A DNA stretch of 64,000 nt, from positions 6,262,001 through 6,326,000 of the forward strand of contig NZ_JAGSHX010000006.1 in the NCBI RefSeq assembly GCF_018138715.1, given 5' to 3'. Positions 43,067 through 53,273 of this stretch are shown piece by piece; positions within the stretch are counted from its first letter, which is position 1; every line of letters starts with the position of its first letter. The notes below the pieces were generated by a model, which saw nothing but the letters and a program-made list of their open reading frames with translations, was not told the DNA's origin and ran no database searches. The position numbers and the translations under genes were made by a program. The stretch is from Streptomyces asiaticus. Its GTDB lineage: Bacteria > Actinomycetota > Actinomycetes > Streptomycetales > Streptomycetaceae.

Positions 43067-43156
43067 TTCCCCTCCCCGCCCCTCCCCGAACCCGGGGCTC
43101 TGCCCCAGACCCCGAGGGGCGGGGGGCTGCGCCCCAGACCCCGGGGGCCAGGGGTC
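43067..43156. repeat. GC-rich intergenic palindromic element, copy 3
   Basis: The left arm TTCCCCTCCCCGCCCCTCCC at 43067 is followed by GGGGCTCTGCCCCAGACCCC modules; there is no matching right arm. It fills the gap between convergent GH3 and GDSL genes and overlaps the last codon of the latter. Confidence 0.75.
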
Positions 43157-44123
43157 AGGGCGCGGTGATGCGGCGGTAGGCCATATTGGCCAGTTGTGCC
43201 TGGCCCGCCTTGCTGGGGTGGAACCAGTCCCACTTGCTCAGCTCATGCGTGGTGAAGCGGTATTCGTGCACCGCCGGGTCGAACCGGCACAGCACATCCC
43301 GCCCGCACACGTCCTTCAGCACCTTGTTGTACTCCGTCACCCGGTCCGCCACCCGCTGTCGGCGGTCGTTGGAGGCCGCGTCCAGGTCCTGGGAGTCCTT
43401 CAGCATCGACGGGCAGATGCCCAGCTTCCAGATCTGCCGGCCGAAGACGTTCTTCCGCCCCTCCGACCACAGCCGCTTCAGGTCCGGCACGCTGGCCACG
43501 TACACCTGCGTCTTCGGCAGATCGCGGCGCAGCCGGGTGAGCGCCGAGGTGAAGGTGGTGCGGAACTGCTCGGCGGAGGTCATGTCGTCCACCGAGTCCC
43601 GGCACGCGTCATTGGCGCCGATCATCACGGTGATCAGCTTCGGCTTGCGGGCCGCGGCCGCCTCGATCTGGCCGGGGAGGTCGGCCACGACCGCGCCGGT
43701 CTTGGCGAAGTTCCAGGCGTGGGTCCCCGCGTCGGCGGTGGCGGAGGGCAGCAGCCGCTGGGCGAGGCTCCGCACATCGGTGCCGGTGGACCACGACACC
43801 TCGGGGCAGTCGGAGAGCACCGAACAGGCGTCGAAGCCGCGGGTGATGGAGTCGCCCAGGGAGGCGATCGAGGTCGGCCGGGTGTTCCAGACGATGGACC
43901 GCTTGGCGCCGGGCGTCTTCCCGGCGCGGGTCGGCCCGTGCCGGGAGGGGTCGTCCGAGCTGCCGAAACAGCCCGCGGAGCTCAGCACGGCGGCGGTGGT
44001 GAACAGCACCATGCCCGTGCGTCCAGCGGTGCGCCCGGCGGTGCGCAAGGACGGGCGCACGATCGTACGCGTGGTCGAGGAAGCGGCCGCCGATCGCTTC
44101 CGGCGTGTCGCGCTGACCCGCAT
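43155..44123 (-). CDS. SGNH/GDSL hydrolase lipoprotein
   Basis: A 322-residue exported esterase/lipase. A basic N-terminus and hydrophobic stretch end in a lipobox (SSAGC, Cys near residue 52). The SGNH blocks are ASLGDSITRGFD (Ser), KTGAVVADLP (Gly), VMIGANDACRD (Asn) and WDWFHPSKAG (catalytic Asp and His). The ATG at 44123 follows GGAGGGGGAA. Likely a surface-attached ester hydrolase; substrate unknown. Confidence 0.88.
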   Translation of the reverse strand: MRVSATRRKRSAAASSTTRTIVRPSLRTAGRTAGRTGMVLFTTAAVLSSAGCFGSSDDPSRHGPTRAGKTPGAKRSIVWNTRPTSIASLGDSITRGFDACSVLSDCPEVSWSTGTDVRSLAQRLLPSATADAGTHAWNFAKTGAVVADLPGQIEAAAARKPKLITVMIGANDACRDSVDDMTSAEQFRTTFTSALTRLRRDLPKTQVYVASVPDLKRLWSEGRKNVFGRQIWKLGICPSMLKDSQDLDAASNDRRQRVADRVTEYNKVLKDVCGRDVLCRFDPAVHEYRFTTHELSKWDWFHPSKAGQAQLANMAYRRITAP

Positions 44124-44448
44124 GGCTGTTCCCCCTCCGGCTGTTGGGTGATATCTGTCCGGACCGACGGTACGTCACTCCTCCGGCTGACTCGCACGGT
44201 ACGTTTTTCTTGTGCCAGATGAGCGTCGTCCCGGCGACATGGCGCGCTATGCGGTACCAACACATTACGCCCCGTCACATCCTGTCCACTTTCTAGAGAA
44301 TTCTGCACGATAAATTTCACTGAAGGTGACGTCGAGACTGGTGTGGGGCTGATCACTAGGGCAGAATGTGATCCGATGTCCCGGGCGGGACCAGTACGGG
44401 CGCGAGGCCGCTGGGGAAGGCGCACCTCGAACCGCACAGGAGGCACCC
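44124..44448. other. AT-richer divergent promoter region
   Basis: 325 bases without a gene between the GDSL and DUF3145 genes. The middle (about 44200-44340) is unusually AT-rich for this genome. It holds the inverted repeat GATCAC-N11-GTGATC at 44351-44373, which could bind a regulator of either gene. No clear -35/-10 pair stands out. Confidence 0.4.
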
Positions 44449-44943
44449 GTGACGACCCGTGGAGTTCTGTATGTGCACTCCGCTCCGCGCGCGCTGTGCC
44501 CGCACGTCGAATGGGCCATCGCGGGCGTCCTCGGCGTGCGGGTCACTCTCGACTGGATCAAGCAGCCGGCGGCGAACGGCACCTGGCGTGCCGAGTTCTC
44601 CTGGCAGGGCGAGGTCGGCACGGCCTCCAAACTGGCCTCCGCGCTCCGCGGCTGGCATCTGCTGCGCTTCGAGGTGACCGCCGAGCCCTGCGCCACCGCC
44701 GAGGGTGAGCGCTACAGCTCCACCCCCGAGCTCGGCATCTTCCACGCCGTCACCGGAATGCACGGCGACATCCTGATCCCCGAGGACCGGCTGCGCGCCG
44801 CCCTCGCCCGCTCCGCCCGCGGCGAGGGCGACCTCGAGGCGGAGATCGCCAAGCTGCTCGGCAAGCCCTGGGACGACGAGCTGGAGCCGTTCCGCTACGC
44901 GGGTGAGGGCGCCCCGGTCCGCTGGCTGCACCAGGTCGTCTGA
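44449..44943 (+). CDS. DUF3145 family protein
   Basis: A 164-residue soluble protein of the actinobacterial DUF3145 family, recognised by LYVHSAPRALCPHVEWAIAG, then VTLDWIKQPA and the C-terminal EPFRYAGEGAPVRWLHQVV. The function is unknown, but its place beside the fab genes is conserved in Streptomyces. The GTG at 44449 has a perfect AGGAGG 5 bases upstream. Confidence 0.9.
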   Translation: MTTRGVLYVHSAPRALCPHVEWAIAGVLGVRVTLDWIKQPAANGTWRAEFSWQGEVGTASKLASALRGWHLLRFEVTAEPCATAEGERYSSTPELGIFHAVTGMHGDILIPEDRLRAALARSARGEGDLEAEIAKLLGKPWDDELEPFRYAGEGAPVRWLHQVV

Positions 44944-45003
44944 GCGCCTGACGCGCCGCCATCCCTTTGGCCGGGAGCCCGCTTCGGGTTTTAGCGTGGC
45001 GGC

Positions 45004-45897
45004 ATGACCGAACAACACCCGGCAACGTCCGTCGCGGTCCTCGGCACCGGCATCATGGGCTCCGGAATGGCCCGTAACCTCGCCCGCTCCGGGCTCGAGG
45101 TCCGTGCGTGGAACCGCACCCGATCCAAGGCCGAGCCGCTCGGCGAGGACGGCGTACGCGTCACCGACACCCCGGCCGAGGCCGTGGACGGCGCGGATGT
45201 CATCCTGACCATCCTCTACGACGGCGCCGCGGCGCTCGAGACGATGCGGCGGGCCGCCCCCGCGCTGCGCCCCGGAACCGCGTGGGCCCAGGCCACCACG
45301 GCGGGTCTCGAGGCGCTGGAATCGCTCGCCGCGTTCGCCCGCGAGAAGGACCTCGTCCTCATCGACTCGCCCGTGCTCGGCACCAAGCAGCCCGCGGAGA
45401 GCGGACAGCTGCTGGTGCTGGCCGCCGGGCCCAACCCCGTCCGCCCGGTGGTCTGGCCGGTTTTCGACGCCATCGGCAGCCGTACGGTGTGGGTCGGCGA
45501 CACCGCGGAGAGCGCCGCCGCCACCCGGCTCAAGCTGGTGCTCAACAGCTGGGTCCTCAACGTCACCCACGCCACCGCGGAGGCGGCCGCCCTCGCCAAG
45601 GGGCTGGGCGTGGAGTGGCAGGGCTTCCTGGACGCGGTCGAGGGCGGCCCGCTGGACAACGGCTATATGCGGGTCAAGTCGGCCCAGGTGCTCCGGGGCG
45701 ACCTCGAGCCCAGCTTCGCCACCAAGACCGCGGAGAAGGACGCCCGGCTGATCGTGGAGGCCGGGGAGCGCGCCGGAGTGCGGCTGGACCTGGCGGCCGC
45801 CGGCGCGGAGCGGTTCCGCCGCGCGATCGAGGCGGGCCACGGCGACGAGGACATGGTGGCCTCGTACTTCGCCAGCTTCGACGGCGAAGCCCCCTGA
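45004..45897 (+). CDS. NAD(P)-dependent beta-hydroxyacid dehydrogenase-like oxidoreductase
   Basis: A 297-residue member of the 6-phosphogluconate/beta-hydroxyacid dehydrogenase superfamily. Rossmann motif VAVLGTGIMGSGMARNLARS at residues 10-29, substrate loop SPVLGTKQPAESGQL, and catalytic Lys in AATRLKLVLNSW. Such enzymes include tartronate semialdehyde, 3-hydroxyisobutyrate and succinic semialdehyde reductases; which applies is unclear. The stop codon is inside a 21-base tandem duplication. Confidence 0.88.
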   Translation: MTEQHPATSVAVLGTGIMGSGMARNLARSGLEVRAWNRTRSKAEPLGEDGVRVTDTPAEAVDGADVILTILYDGAAALETMRRAAPALRPGTAWAQATTAGLEALESLAAFAREKDLVLIDSPVLGTKQPAESGQLLVLAAGPNPVRPVVWPVFDAIGSRTVWVGDTAESAAATRLKLVLNSWVLNVTHATAEAAALAKGLGVEWQGFLDAVEGGPLDNGYMRVKSAQVLRGDLEPSFATKTAEKDARLIVEAGERAGVRLDLAAAGAERFRRAIEAGHGDEDMVASYFASFDGEAP

Positions 45898-45920
45898 AGC
45901 AACGGCGAAGCCCCTGAAGC
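45881..45920. repeat. 20-21-bp tandem duplication spanning the oxidoreductase stop codon
   Basis: ACGGCGAAGCCCCCTGAAGC occurs at 45881 and again, one C shorter, at 45902. The first copy contains the true TGA. Confidence 0.85.
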
Positions 45921-45930
45921 GGAAGCGGCC

Positions 45931-45991
45931 CTGATACACCGGTGGCCCGCCCCCGGCCGGAGCCGGAGGCGGGCCGCACCCGCGTATCAGA
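45931..45991. terminator. Extended hairpin between convergent genes
   Basis: Outer arms CTGATAC and GTATCAG (45931 and 45985) flank an inner stem GGCCCGCC/GGCGGGCC (45944 and 45968), with a small CCGG stem inside. It lies between the oxidoreductase gene and fabF and fits a two-way terminator. Confidence 0.7.
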
Positions 45992-46011
45992 GCGTCAGAC
46001 CACCGATGTGG

Positions 46012-47277
46012 TCAGACCGTGCGGAAGGCGAGCACCACATTGTGGCCGCCGAAGCCGAACGAGTCGTTCAGCGCCACGATCGGGCCCTCGGCCGGGAGCG
46101 CCCGCGCCTCGCCGGTCACGACGTCCGCGTCCGCCTCCGGGTCCAGCGAGCCGATGTTGATCGTCGGCGGGGCCAGCCGGTGGTACAGCGCGAGCACGCT
46201 GGCCACCGTCTCCACACCGCCCGCGCCGCCGAGCAGATGGCCCGTCATGGACTTGGTGCCGGAGACCGCCATGTGGTCCACGTCGTCGCCGAACACCTTG
46301 CGCAGCGCCTTGATCTCCGCCAGGTCGCCCTGCGGGGTCGAGGTCGCGTGCGCGTTGACGTGCGCGATCTCGGCACCGCTGATACCGGTGTTCTCCACCA
46401 GGTTCTGCAGCGCGTTCCCGATGCCGTTGCCGGACGGCTCCGGCTGGGTGATGTGGTGGGCGTCGGCCGAGATGCCCTGGCCGATGGCCTGCGCGTACAC
46501 CCGGGCCCCGCGTGCCGCGGCGTGCTCCGCCGACTCCAGGACGATGGCGCCCGAGCCCTCGCCCATCACGAAGCCGTTGCGGTCGACGTCGAACGGGCGC
46601 GAGGCGCCCTGCGGGTCGTCGTTGTTCTTGGACATCGCCATCATGTTGCCGAAGGCGACCATGGGCAGCGGGTGGATGGCCGCCTCGGTGCCGCCCGCGA
46701 CGACCACATCGGCGCGGCCGGTGCGGATCATCTCGATGGCGTAGCCGATGGCCTCGGCGCCGGAGGCGCACGCGCTCACCGGGGTGTGCGCGCCCGCACG
46801 GGCGTTGAGGTCGATGCTGACGTTCGCCGCCGGGCTGTTGGGCATCAGCATCGGCACGGTGTGCGGGGAGACCTTGCGGACGCCCTTCTCGCGCAGCACG
46901 TCGTACTGGTCGAGCAGGGTGGTGACCCCGCCGATACCGGAGGCCACGACCGCGCCCAGCCGGTCGGGGTCGATCGAGGAGTCCTCGCCCGCCTTGGCGG
47001 TGAAGCCCGCGTCCGCCCATGCCTCACGAGCCGCGAGCAGCGCGAACTGCGCGGAACGGTCGAGCTTGCGGGCCTGCGGACGCGGAATGATCGTGCCCGG
47101 CTCCACCGCGATCTTCGCGGCGATGCGGACCGGCAACTCGGCCGCCCATTCCTCCTCCAGGAGGCGGACGCCGGACCGGCCGGCCAGCATGGCCTCCCAG
47201 GTCGACGGGGCGTCGCCACCCAGCGGCGTCGTGGCACCAACACCGGTGACGACCACGGTGCGATTGGTCGAGTTCAC
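46012..47277 (-). CDS. fabF: Beta-ketoacyl-ACP synthase II
   Basis: A 421-residue condensing enzyme that elongates acyl-ACP with malonyl-ACP. The catalytic Cys is in VSACASGAEA, the two His in NAHATSTPQGD and FGFGGHN, and the Lys in TKSMTGHLLGGAGG. The GTG at 47277 follows AGGAATTCCT and gives the usual N-terminus (NRTVVVTGVGATTPLGG). It is last in fabD-fabH-acpP-fabF; the spacing of 76 bases after acpP may allow separate tuning. Confidence 0.96.
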   Translation of the reverse strand: MNSTNRTVVVTGVGATTPLGGDAPSTWEAMLAGRSGVRLLEEEWAAELPVRIAAKIAVEPGTIIPRPQARKLDRSAQFALLAAREAWADAGFTAKAGEDSSIDPDRLGAVVASGIGGVTTLLDQYDVLREKGVRKVSPHTVPMLMPNSPAANVSIDLNARAGAHTPVSACASGAEAIGYAIEMIRTGRADVVVAGGTEAAIHPLPMVAFGNMMAMSKNNDDPQGASRPFDVDRNGFVMGEGSGAIVLESAEHAAARGARVYAQAIGQGISADAHHITQPEPSGNGIGNALQNLVENTGISGAEIAHVNAHATSTPQGDLAEIKALRKVFGDDVDHMAVSGTKSMTGHLLGGAGGVETVASVLALYHRLAPPTINIGSLDPEADADVVTGEARALPAEGPIVALNDSFGFGGHNVVLAFRTV

Positions 47278-47353
47278 AGGAATTCCTACTCCACGTGTAG
47301 AAGGTGCTGGACCTGCCACCGCACGGGCGGCGACGACCGGTCTTGATATGGGC

Positions 47354-47602
47354 TCAGCCCTGGTGCTTGAGGATGTAGTCGACGGCGTCGCCGACGGTCT
47401 TGAGGTTCTTGACGTCGTCGTCCGGGATCTTCACGTCGAAGCGCTCCTCGGCGGCGACGACCACCTCGACCATGGACAGCGAGTCGACGTCCAGGTCGTC
47501 GGTGAAGGACTTGTCCAGCAGGACGTCCTCGGTCGGGATACCGGCGATCTCGTTGACGATCTCGGCGAGACCCTCGAGGATCTCTTCCTGAGTGGCGGCC
47601 AT
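47354..47602 (-). CDS. acpP: Acyl carrier protein
   Basis: An 82-residue acidic helical protein carrying the growing fatty acid on phosphopantetheine. The attachment Ser is in DLDVDSLSMVE (Ser near residue 41). The ATG at 47602 follows GAAGGAG. In S. coelicolor the same gene (also called fabC) is essential and sits in the same operon position. Confidence 0.97.
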   Translation of the reverse strand: MAATQEEILEGLAEIVNEIAGIPTEDVLLDKSFTDDLDVDSLSMVEVVVAAEERFDVKIPDDDVKNLKTVGDAVDYILKHQG

Positions 47603-47684
47603 TGCGGCGCTCCTTCTTCGGTGTGTTGCGGTGGTGGCGCAGCGTCCGACTTCTGCGGAGCTGCGTGGATATGGACTATGGAGC

Positions 47685-48691
<1,007 letters not shown>

Positions 48692-48695
<4 letters not shown>

Positions 48696-49690
48696 CCTTC
48701 TCGGAGCTCCTCTTCGGCCGGGGTGTCGACGGGAACGGCGTGCTCCGCGATCAGCGCACGGGCCGTGTCGAGATCGTCCGGAGTCTTCAGCGCCACATTG
48801 GTGACGCCCGGCAGCGCGCGCTTGGCGATGCCGGTGAGCGTGCCGCCCGGGGCCACCTCGATCAGCCCGGTGACGCCCAGCTCCTGGAAGGTCTCCATGC
48901 ACAGATCCCAGCGCACCGGGTTGGACACCTGGGCGACCAGCCGCTCGATCACCCCGGCCCCGGTCGTCACGACCCCGCCGTCCCGGTTGGAGACGTATCG
49001 GGTGCGCGGATCGGCCACCGGGACGCCCGCGACCAGGGCCTCGAGGGCGGCGACCGCCGGGGCCATGTGGTTGGTGTGGAACGCGCCGGCCACCTTGAGC
49101 GGTACGACTCGGCGCACCCCCTCCGGCTTGTCCTCGGCCAGCGCCGCCAGTTGCTCGGCGGTGCCCGCGGCCACGATCTGTCCGGCGCCGTTGACGTTCG
49201 CCGGGGTCAGTCCGTGCTTGGCGAGGTGGGCGACGACCTCGTCCTGCTCACCACCCAGTATGGCGGCCATTCCGGTCTCGGTGCGGCTCGCGGCCTCCGC
49301 CATGGCGAGTCCGCGGCGGCGGACCAGCACCATGGCCGCTTCGTCGGTGAGCACACCGGAGGCCGCGGCCGCGGTGATCTCGCCGACGCTGTGGCCCGCG
49401 ACCGCGCCGATGCGGTTCGGCAGCTCCGCGAGACCGGTCGCGCCCTCGACGCCCTCGCCGAACAGCGCGTGGGCGGCGACCAGACCGGCGGCCACCAGCA
49501 GCGGCTGGGCCACCGCGGTGTCGCGGATCTCCTCCTCATCGGCCTTGGTGCCGTAGTGGATGAGGTCCAGACCGGAGACGGCCGACCACCAGGCCAGACG
49601 TTCGGTGACGCCGGGGAGGTCGAGCCAGGGGGTCAGGAAGCCGGGCTTTTGAGCACCCTGGCCGGGAGCGACGAGTACGAGCACTCTCAC
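48692..49690 (-). CDS. fabD: Malonyl-CoA:ACP transacylase
   Basis: A 332-residue transacylase that loads malonate onto ACP for fatty acid (and often polyketide) synthesis. Nucleophile Ser in AVAGHSVGEIT, His in KVAGAFHTNHM, and the N-terminal VLVAPGQGAQKPGFL. Start: GTG 49690 (or 49684), after AAGAGAGAG. It is the first gene of the fab operon, 83 bases downstream of fasR. Confidence 0.96.
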
Positions 49691-49773
49691 ACTCTCTCTT
49701 GTGGACGGTCCGGCTCGCCCGTGAGGACAAGGACGAAGAACCGACAGGGGAATTGTGGGGGTCCGACAAACGG

Positions 49774-50958
49774 TCAGGGCAATATGTTCGCGTCGGCGAG
49801 ACGTCCCAGGATCAGGGCTATGCGCAGAGTAAACGCCGACCTGACGTCGGAAGGTGACCATCCGGTGACGTCCGTCACACGTCGTAGCCGGTAGCGGACG
49901 GTGTTCGGGTGAACGAAGAGCATCCGGGCCGCACCCTCCAGACTGCTCGCCTGTTCAAGGTACACACTCAGTGTCTCGAGCAGCGCGGAACCGGCTTCCT
50001 CCAGCGGTCTGTAGATCTCCTCCACCAACTGCTCACGGGCGGCCGGATCCCCGGCCATCGCGCGCTCGGGCAGCAGATCGTCGGCGAGCACCGGGCGGGG
50101 CGCGTCCGGCCAGGCGGTGCACGCCTTCAGCCCGGCCGCCGCCGCCCCCGCCGAGCGGGTCGCGGCCAGCAGGTCGGATACCACGGGACCGGCCACCACC
50201 GGACCCGGGGCATACGGCCCGATCAGCGCCTTCGCCGCCTGGAGCGGATTGTCCGAGCCGCCCGCGACCACCACCAGCCGGTCGCCCAGCACCCCGGTGA
50301 GCACCTGAAGCTTGGCGTGCCGGGCGGCCCGCCGGATCGCCTCGACGGTCAGCTCGCTGTCCCCGTCCGGGGCGGTGCCCAGCACCACGCACACATGTTC
50401 GGGTGAGTTCCAGCCCAGGGCGGCGGCGCGGGACAGCGCACCCTCGTCCGCCTCGCCGGACAGCACCGCGTTGACCACCAGCGACTCCAGCCGGGCGTCC
50501 CAGGCGCCGCGCGCCTCGGCGGCCTGCGCGTACACCTGGGCGGTGGCGAAGGCGATCTCCCGCGCGTACACCAGCAGCGCCTCGCGGAGCACCGACTCAT
50601 CGCCCGGGGCCGCCACGTCGTCGATCGCCGACTCCATGACCTCGATGGTCGTGCGGACCATCTCCACGGTCTGCCGCAGGGTGATCGCCCGGGTCAGCTC
50701 GCGCGGGGCGGTGCCGAACACATCGGTGCTGATCGCCTGGGGTGCCTCGGGGTGGCGAAACCATTCGGTGAAGGCCGCGATGCCCGCCTGCGCCACCAGC
50801 CCGATCCAGGAGCGGTTCTCGGGCGGCATCGCCCGGTACCACGGCAGCTGCTCGTCCATGCGCGCGATGGCGTTGGCGGCGAGCTTCCCGGAGGACTTCT
50901 CCAGGCGGCGCAGGGTGGCACTGTGCGGATGCGGGGTGTTCGAGGCTGGTTCAGGCAC
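49774..50958 (-). CDS. fasR: Fatty acid synthesis regulator FasR (PucR-type HTH)
   Basis: A 394-residue regulator. The C-terminal PucR-type helix-turn-helix (EGAARMLFVHPNTVRYRLRR) follows a GGDEF-like/CdaR middle region. By position and family it is the orthologue of S. coelicolor FasR, shown to bind upstream of fabD and activate fabDHPF. The 83-base gap to fabD contains TTTGT and ACAAT half-sites (minus strand) that may be its target. The ATG at 50958 gives MPEPASNTPH. Confidence 0.92.
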   Translation of the reverse strand: MPEPASNTPHPHSATLRRLEKSSGKLAANAIARMDEQLPWYRAMPPENRSWIGLVAQAGIAAFTEWFRHPEAPQAISTDVFGTAPRELTRAITLRQTVEMVRTTIEVMESAIDDVAAPGDESVLREALLVYAREIAFATAQVYAQAAEARGAWDARLESLVVNAVLSGEADEGALSRAAALGWNSPEHVCVVLGTAPDGDSELTVEAIRRAARHAKLQVLTGVLGDRLVVVAGGSDNPLQAAKALIGPYAPGPVVAGPVVSDLLAATRSAGAAAAGLKACTAWPDAPRPVLADDLLPERAMAGDPAAREQLVEEIYRPLEEAGSALLETLSVYLEQASSLEGAARMLFVHPNTVRYRLRRVTDVTGWSPSDVRSAFTLRIALILGRLADANILP

Positions 50959-51079
50959 GAGGACAAGACTGCCTTATCGGGTGATGAGCGCTGGGGGCGG
51001 GAGGCTACGCGGGGGTATACGCGGGGGTAGGGACGGGGCGGGGGCGGACGGTCAGGGGCGCACTACCGTGGACCGGGTG

Positions 51080-51748
51080 ATGTGGATACAGCGGTCCGGT
51101 GCACGGTATCCGGGTGGGGAGGGCGTGGGCATCGAGACGCGCCACGCCTTTTCCTTCTCTGGGTACTACGACCCCGGCAATGTGCGGTTCGGCTCGCTCG
51201 TGGCCTGCAACGAGGAGCGGCTCGCGCCCGGCGCGGGCTTCGCCGAACATCCCCACCGCGATATGGAGATCGTCACCTGGGTCGTCGAGGGCGAACTCAC
51301 CCATGAGGACTCCACCGGCGCGCGGACCGTCGTGCGCCCCGGCGACGTCCAGCGGCTCAGCGCCGGAAGCGGAGTGCGTCACACCGAGCGCAACGCGGGT
51401 GCCGAACCCCTCACCTTCGTCCAGATGTGGCTGATGCCGGGCCCCGGTGCCGCCACGGACCCGGCGTACGAGGTGGTGCGCGGCATCGCCGACGGCACCC
51501 CGTACGCACTGGAGCGCACCGAGGCGGTGCTGCATGTGCGGCGGCTGGTGGACGGCGAGCGCACCGCGCTGCCGGACGCGCCCTGGGTGTACGCGCACGC
51601 GGTGCGCGGCGCGGCGCGGATCGACGGCGGGACCCTCACACCCGGCGACGCGGCCCGGATCTCCGCCGCGGAGGGGCTGGAGGCGCGCGCGGAGGGGCCC
51701 GCCGAGCTGCTGATCTGGGAGATGCACGCGGAGCCGGGCTACGGCTGA
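51080..51748 (+). CDS. Pirin family protein
   Basis: A 222-residue bicupin. The N-terminal cupin has the metal-binding set PHRDMEIVTWVVEGELTHED (His, His, Glu/His) and GVRHTERNAG; the conserved pirin segment FVQMWLMPGPG follows. Pirins bind Fe/Ni and some act as quercetin dioxygenases or redox sensors. Start ATG 51080, or GTG 51068 four codons earlier. It is divergent from fasR and convergent with the serine hydrolase gene. Confidence 0.9.
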   Translation: MWIQRSGARYPGGEGVGIETRHAFSFSGYYDPGNVRFGSLVACNEERLAPGAGFAEHPHRDMEIVTWVVEGELTHEDSTGARTVVRPGDVQRLSAGSGVRHTERNAGAEPLTFVQMWLMPGPGAATDPAYEVVRGIADGTPYALERTEAVLHVRRLVDGERTALPDAPWVYAHAVRGAARIDGGTLTPGDAARISAAEGLEARAEGPAELLIWEMHAEPGYG

Positions 51749-51781
51749 GGGGCCTCGAGGGCTCCCGAGGGCTCCCGAGGG

Positions 51782-52591
51782 TTACAGCTCCGCCAGGACC
51801 GCGTCGGTGAACGTGGGCCAGGCCTCGATCGCCCACGGGCCGAAGGCCCGGTCGGTCAGGGCCACACAGGCGGCGCCCGCGTCCGGGTCCACCCAGAGGA
51901 ACGTCCCTGACTGGCCGAAATGTCCGAAGGTGCGGGGCGAGGAGGAGGCGCCGGTCCAGTGCGGCGACTTGCCGTCGCGTATCTCGAAGCCGAGCCCCCA
52001 GTCGTTGGGCCGCTGATGTCCGTAGCCGGGCAGCACACCCGTGAGACCCGGGTGCACCACGGAGGTGGCCCCGGCCAGCGTCTCGGCCGCCAGCAGCCGT
52101 GGGGCCTGAAGCTCCGCCGCGAAGCGGACCAGGTCGTCGACGGTCGAGACGCCGTCCTTGGCGGGCGAGCCGGGCAGGTCGGTGGCGACCATGCCGAGCG
52201 GCTGGAGCACCGCCTGGCGCAGATACTCCGGGAACGGGATGTCCGTGGCCTTGGCGATGTGGTCGCCCAGCACCTCGAACCCGGCGTTGGAGTAGAGCCG
52301 GCGGTTGCCGGGCGCGGCGACCGAGCGGTGCTCGTCGAAGGCGAGCCCGGAGGTGTGCGCCAGCAGATGGCGCACCGTGGAGCCCTCGGGCCCCGCCGGC
52401 TCGTCCAGCTCCACCGCGCCCTCCTCGACGGCGACCAGCGCGGCGTAGGCGGCGAGCGGCTTGGTGACCGAGGCGAGGGGGAACCGATGTCCGGTCGGGC
52501 CGTACGATCCCGCCAGGGTGCCGTCCGCCCGCACCACGGCGGCCGCCGCCGTCGGAACCGGCCAGTTCTCGATCATCCGCAGGCTCTCCAT
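51782..52591 (-). CDS. Serine hydrolase (beta-lactamase/penicillin-binding-protein-like)
   Basis: A 269-residue cytoplasmic member of the class C beta-lactamase superfamily. The nucleophile motif is ASVTKPLAAYA (S-x-x-K), the second motif YSNAGFEVLG (Y-S-N) and the third HFGQSGTFLW (H-x-G). No signal peptide, so probably an esterase or amidase rather than a resistance enzyme. Start 52591 is favoured over 52597 because of spacing from AGG. Confidence 0.85.
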   Translation of the reverse strand: MESLRMIENWPVPTAAAAVVRADGTLAGSYGPTGHRFPLASVTKPLAAYAALVAVEEGAVELDEPAGPEGSTVRHLLAHTSGLAFDEHRSVAAPGNRRLYSNAGFEVLGDHIAKATDIPFPEYLRQAVLQPLGMVATDLPGSPAKDGVSTVDDLVRFAAELQAPRLLAAETLAGATSVVHPGLTGVLPGYGHQRPNDWGLGFEIRDGKSPHWTGASSSPRTFGHFGQSGTFLWVDPDAGAACVALTDRAFGPWAIEAWPTFTDAVLAEL

Positions 52592-52623
52592 GCCCATGAG
52601 CCTACGGGGTTGGCCGCGGGGAC

Positions 52624-52681
52624 TTTCCCCTCCCCGCCCCTTCCCACAACCAGGGGCTCCGCCCCTGGACCCCGGGGCGGT
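52624..52681. repeat. GC-rich intergenic palindromic element, copy 4
   Basis: Left arm TTTCCCCTCCCCGCCCCTTC, then GGGGCTCCGCCCCTGGACCC. Half element without the right arm. Confidence 0.75.
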
Positions 52682-52996
52682 GATCAGCTCACCGGCCGGG
52701 GTGTCGTCCGCGCTGCCTGTGACGCGGTGGCCGGTGGCCAGGGGCTCAGGGCGCGCGCGGGGCGGTTGGTGAGGACGTGAGCGCCTGCACTGGCGGGCTG
52801 ATCGCGGTCGGGGCGTCGGCGCGGTGGGTCATTTGGGCGGGGCTCGTGCGCATCCGGGTTGTCCGGGCGGGGGCTGGGGCCTTGGGCCCCGGGGGTCGAT
52901 GAGGCGACCGTCGCGCCGGGAACGCCTGCGTCGGCGGGCCGAGCGCGGTAGGTGCGCCGGCGCGGCGGGTGGCCGGGCGTGGCCGGGCCGTCCGGC

Positions 52997-53043
52997 GGGG
53001 TCTGGGGCGGAGCCCCAGTTTCGGGAAGGGGCGGGGAGGGGGA
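52997..53043. repeat. GC-rich intergenic palindromic element, copy 5
   Basis: GGGGTCTGGGGCGGAGCCCC, then GTTTCGGGAAGGGGCGGGGA: the right half of the element in the same orientation as copy 6, 106 bases away. Confidence 0.75.
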
Positions 53044-53102
53044 ACGGCACGCGGGTGCAGGCGATGATTGGGCGGGCACCCGCACACGTCCGAGCTGCCC
53101 GG

Positions 53103-53153
53103 CCGGGGTCTGGGGCGGAGCTCCAGTTTCGGGGAGGGGCGGGGAGGGGAACA
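53103..53153. repeat. GC-rich intergenic palindromic element, copy 6
   Basis: A near copy of copy 5 (one change in the stem, GGAGCTCC) followed by GGGGAGGGGCGGGGAGGGGA and CAGCCCGCCGCGGGC, a tail also found after copy 1. Confidence 0.75.
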
Positions 53154-53190
53154 GCCCGCCGCGGGCGCCAAGGTTCCCCCAAATCTTCGC

Positions 53191-53221
53191 TTGCTTGGAG
53201 TGCACTCCAAGTCAATAGCGT
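53191..53221 (+). promoter_or_regulatory. MerR-type promoter with 18-bp palindromic operator
   Basis: CTTGGAGTGCACTCCAAG (53194-53211) is a perfect palindrome lying between TTGCTT (53191-53196) and TAGCGT (53216-53221). The 19-base spacer and the operator inside it are the known layout of promoters activated by MerR-family proteins. The merR start is 53 bases downstream. Confidence 0.75.
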
Positions 53222-53273
53222 TGAAGACGTCGACGAGGTGTGCGGATCCGCGACCTGCGAGAGGTGAATCGGC

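Larger units (their letters stand above)
52592..53273. other. Long divergent non-coding region with repeats
   Basis: About 680 bases without a convincing gene. It holds three copies of the GC-rich palindromic element (52624, 52997, 53103) and a degenerate direct repeat of about 50 bases (near 52780-52830 and 52928-52980, both reading GCCTGC..GGCGGGC..GCGCGGTGG). The only clear control site is the MerR promoter at its right end. Confidence 0.6.
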
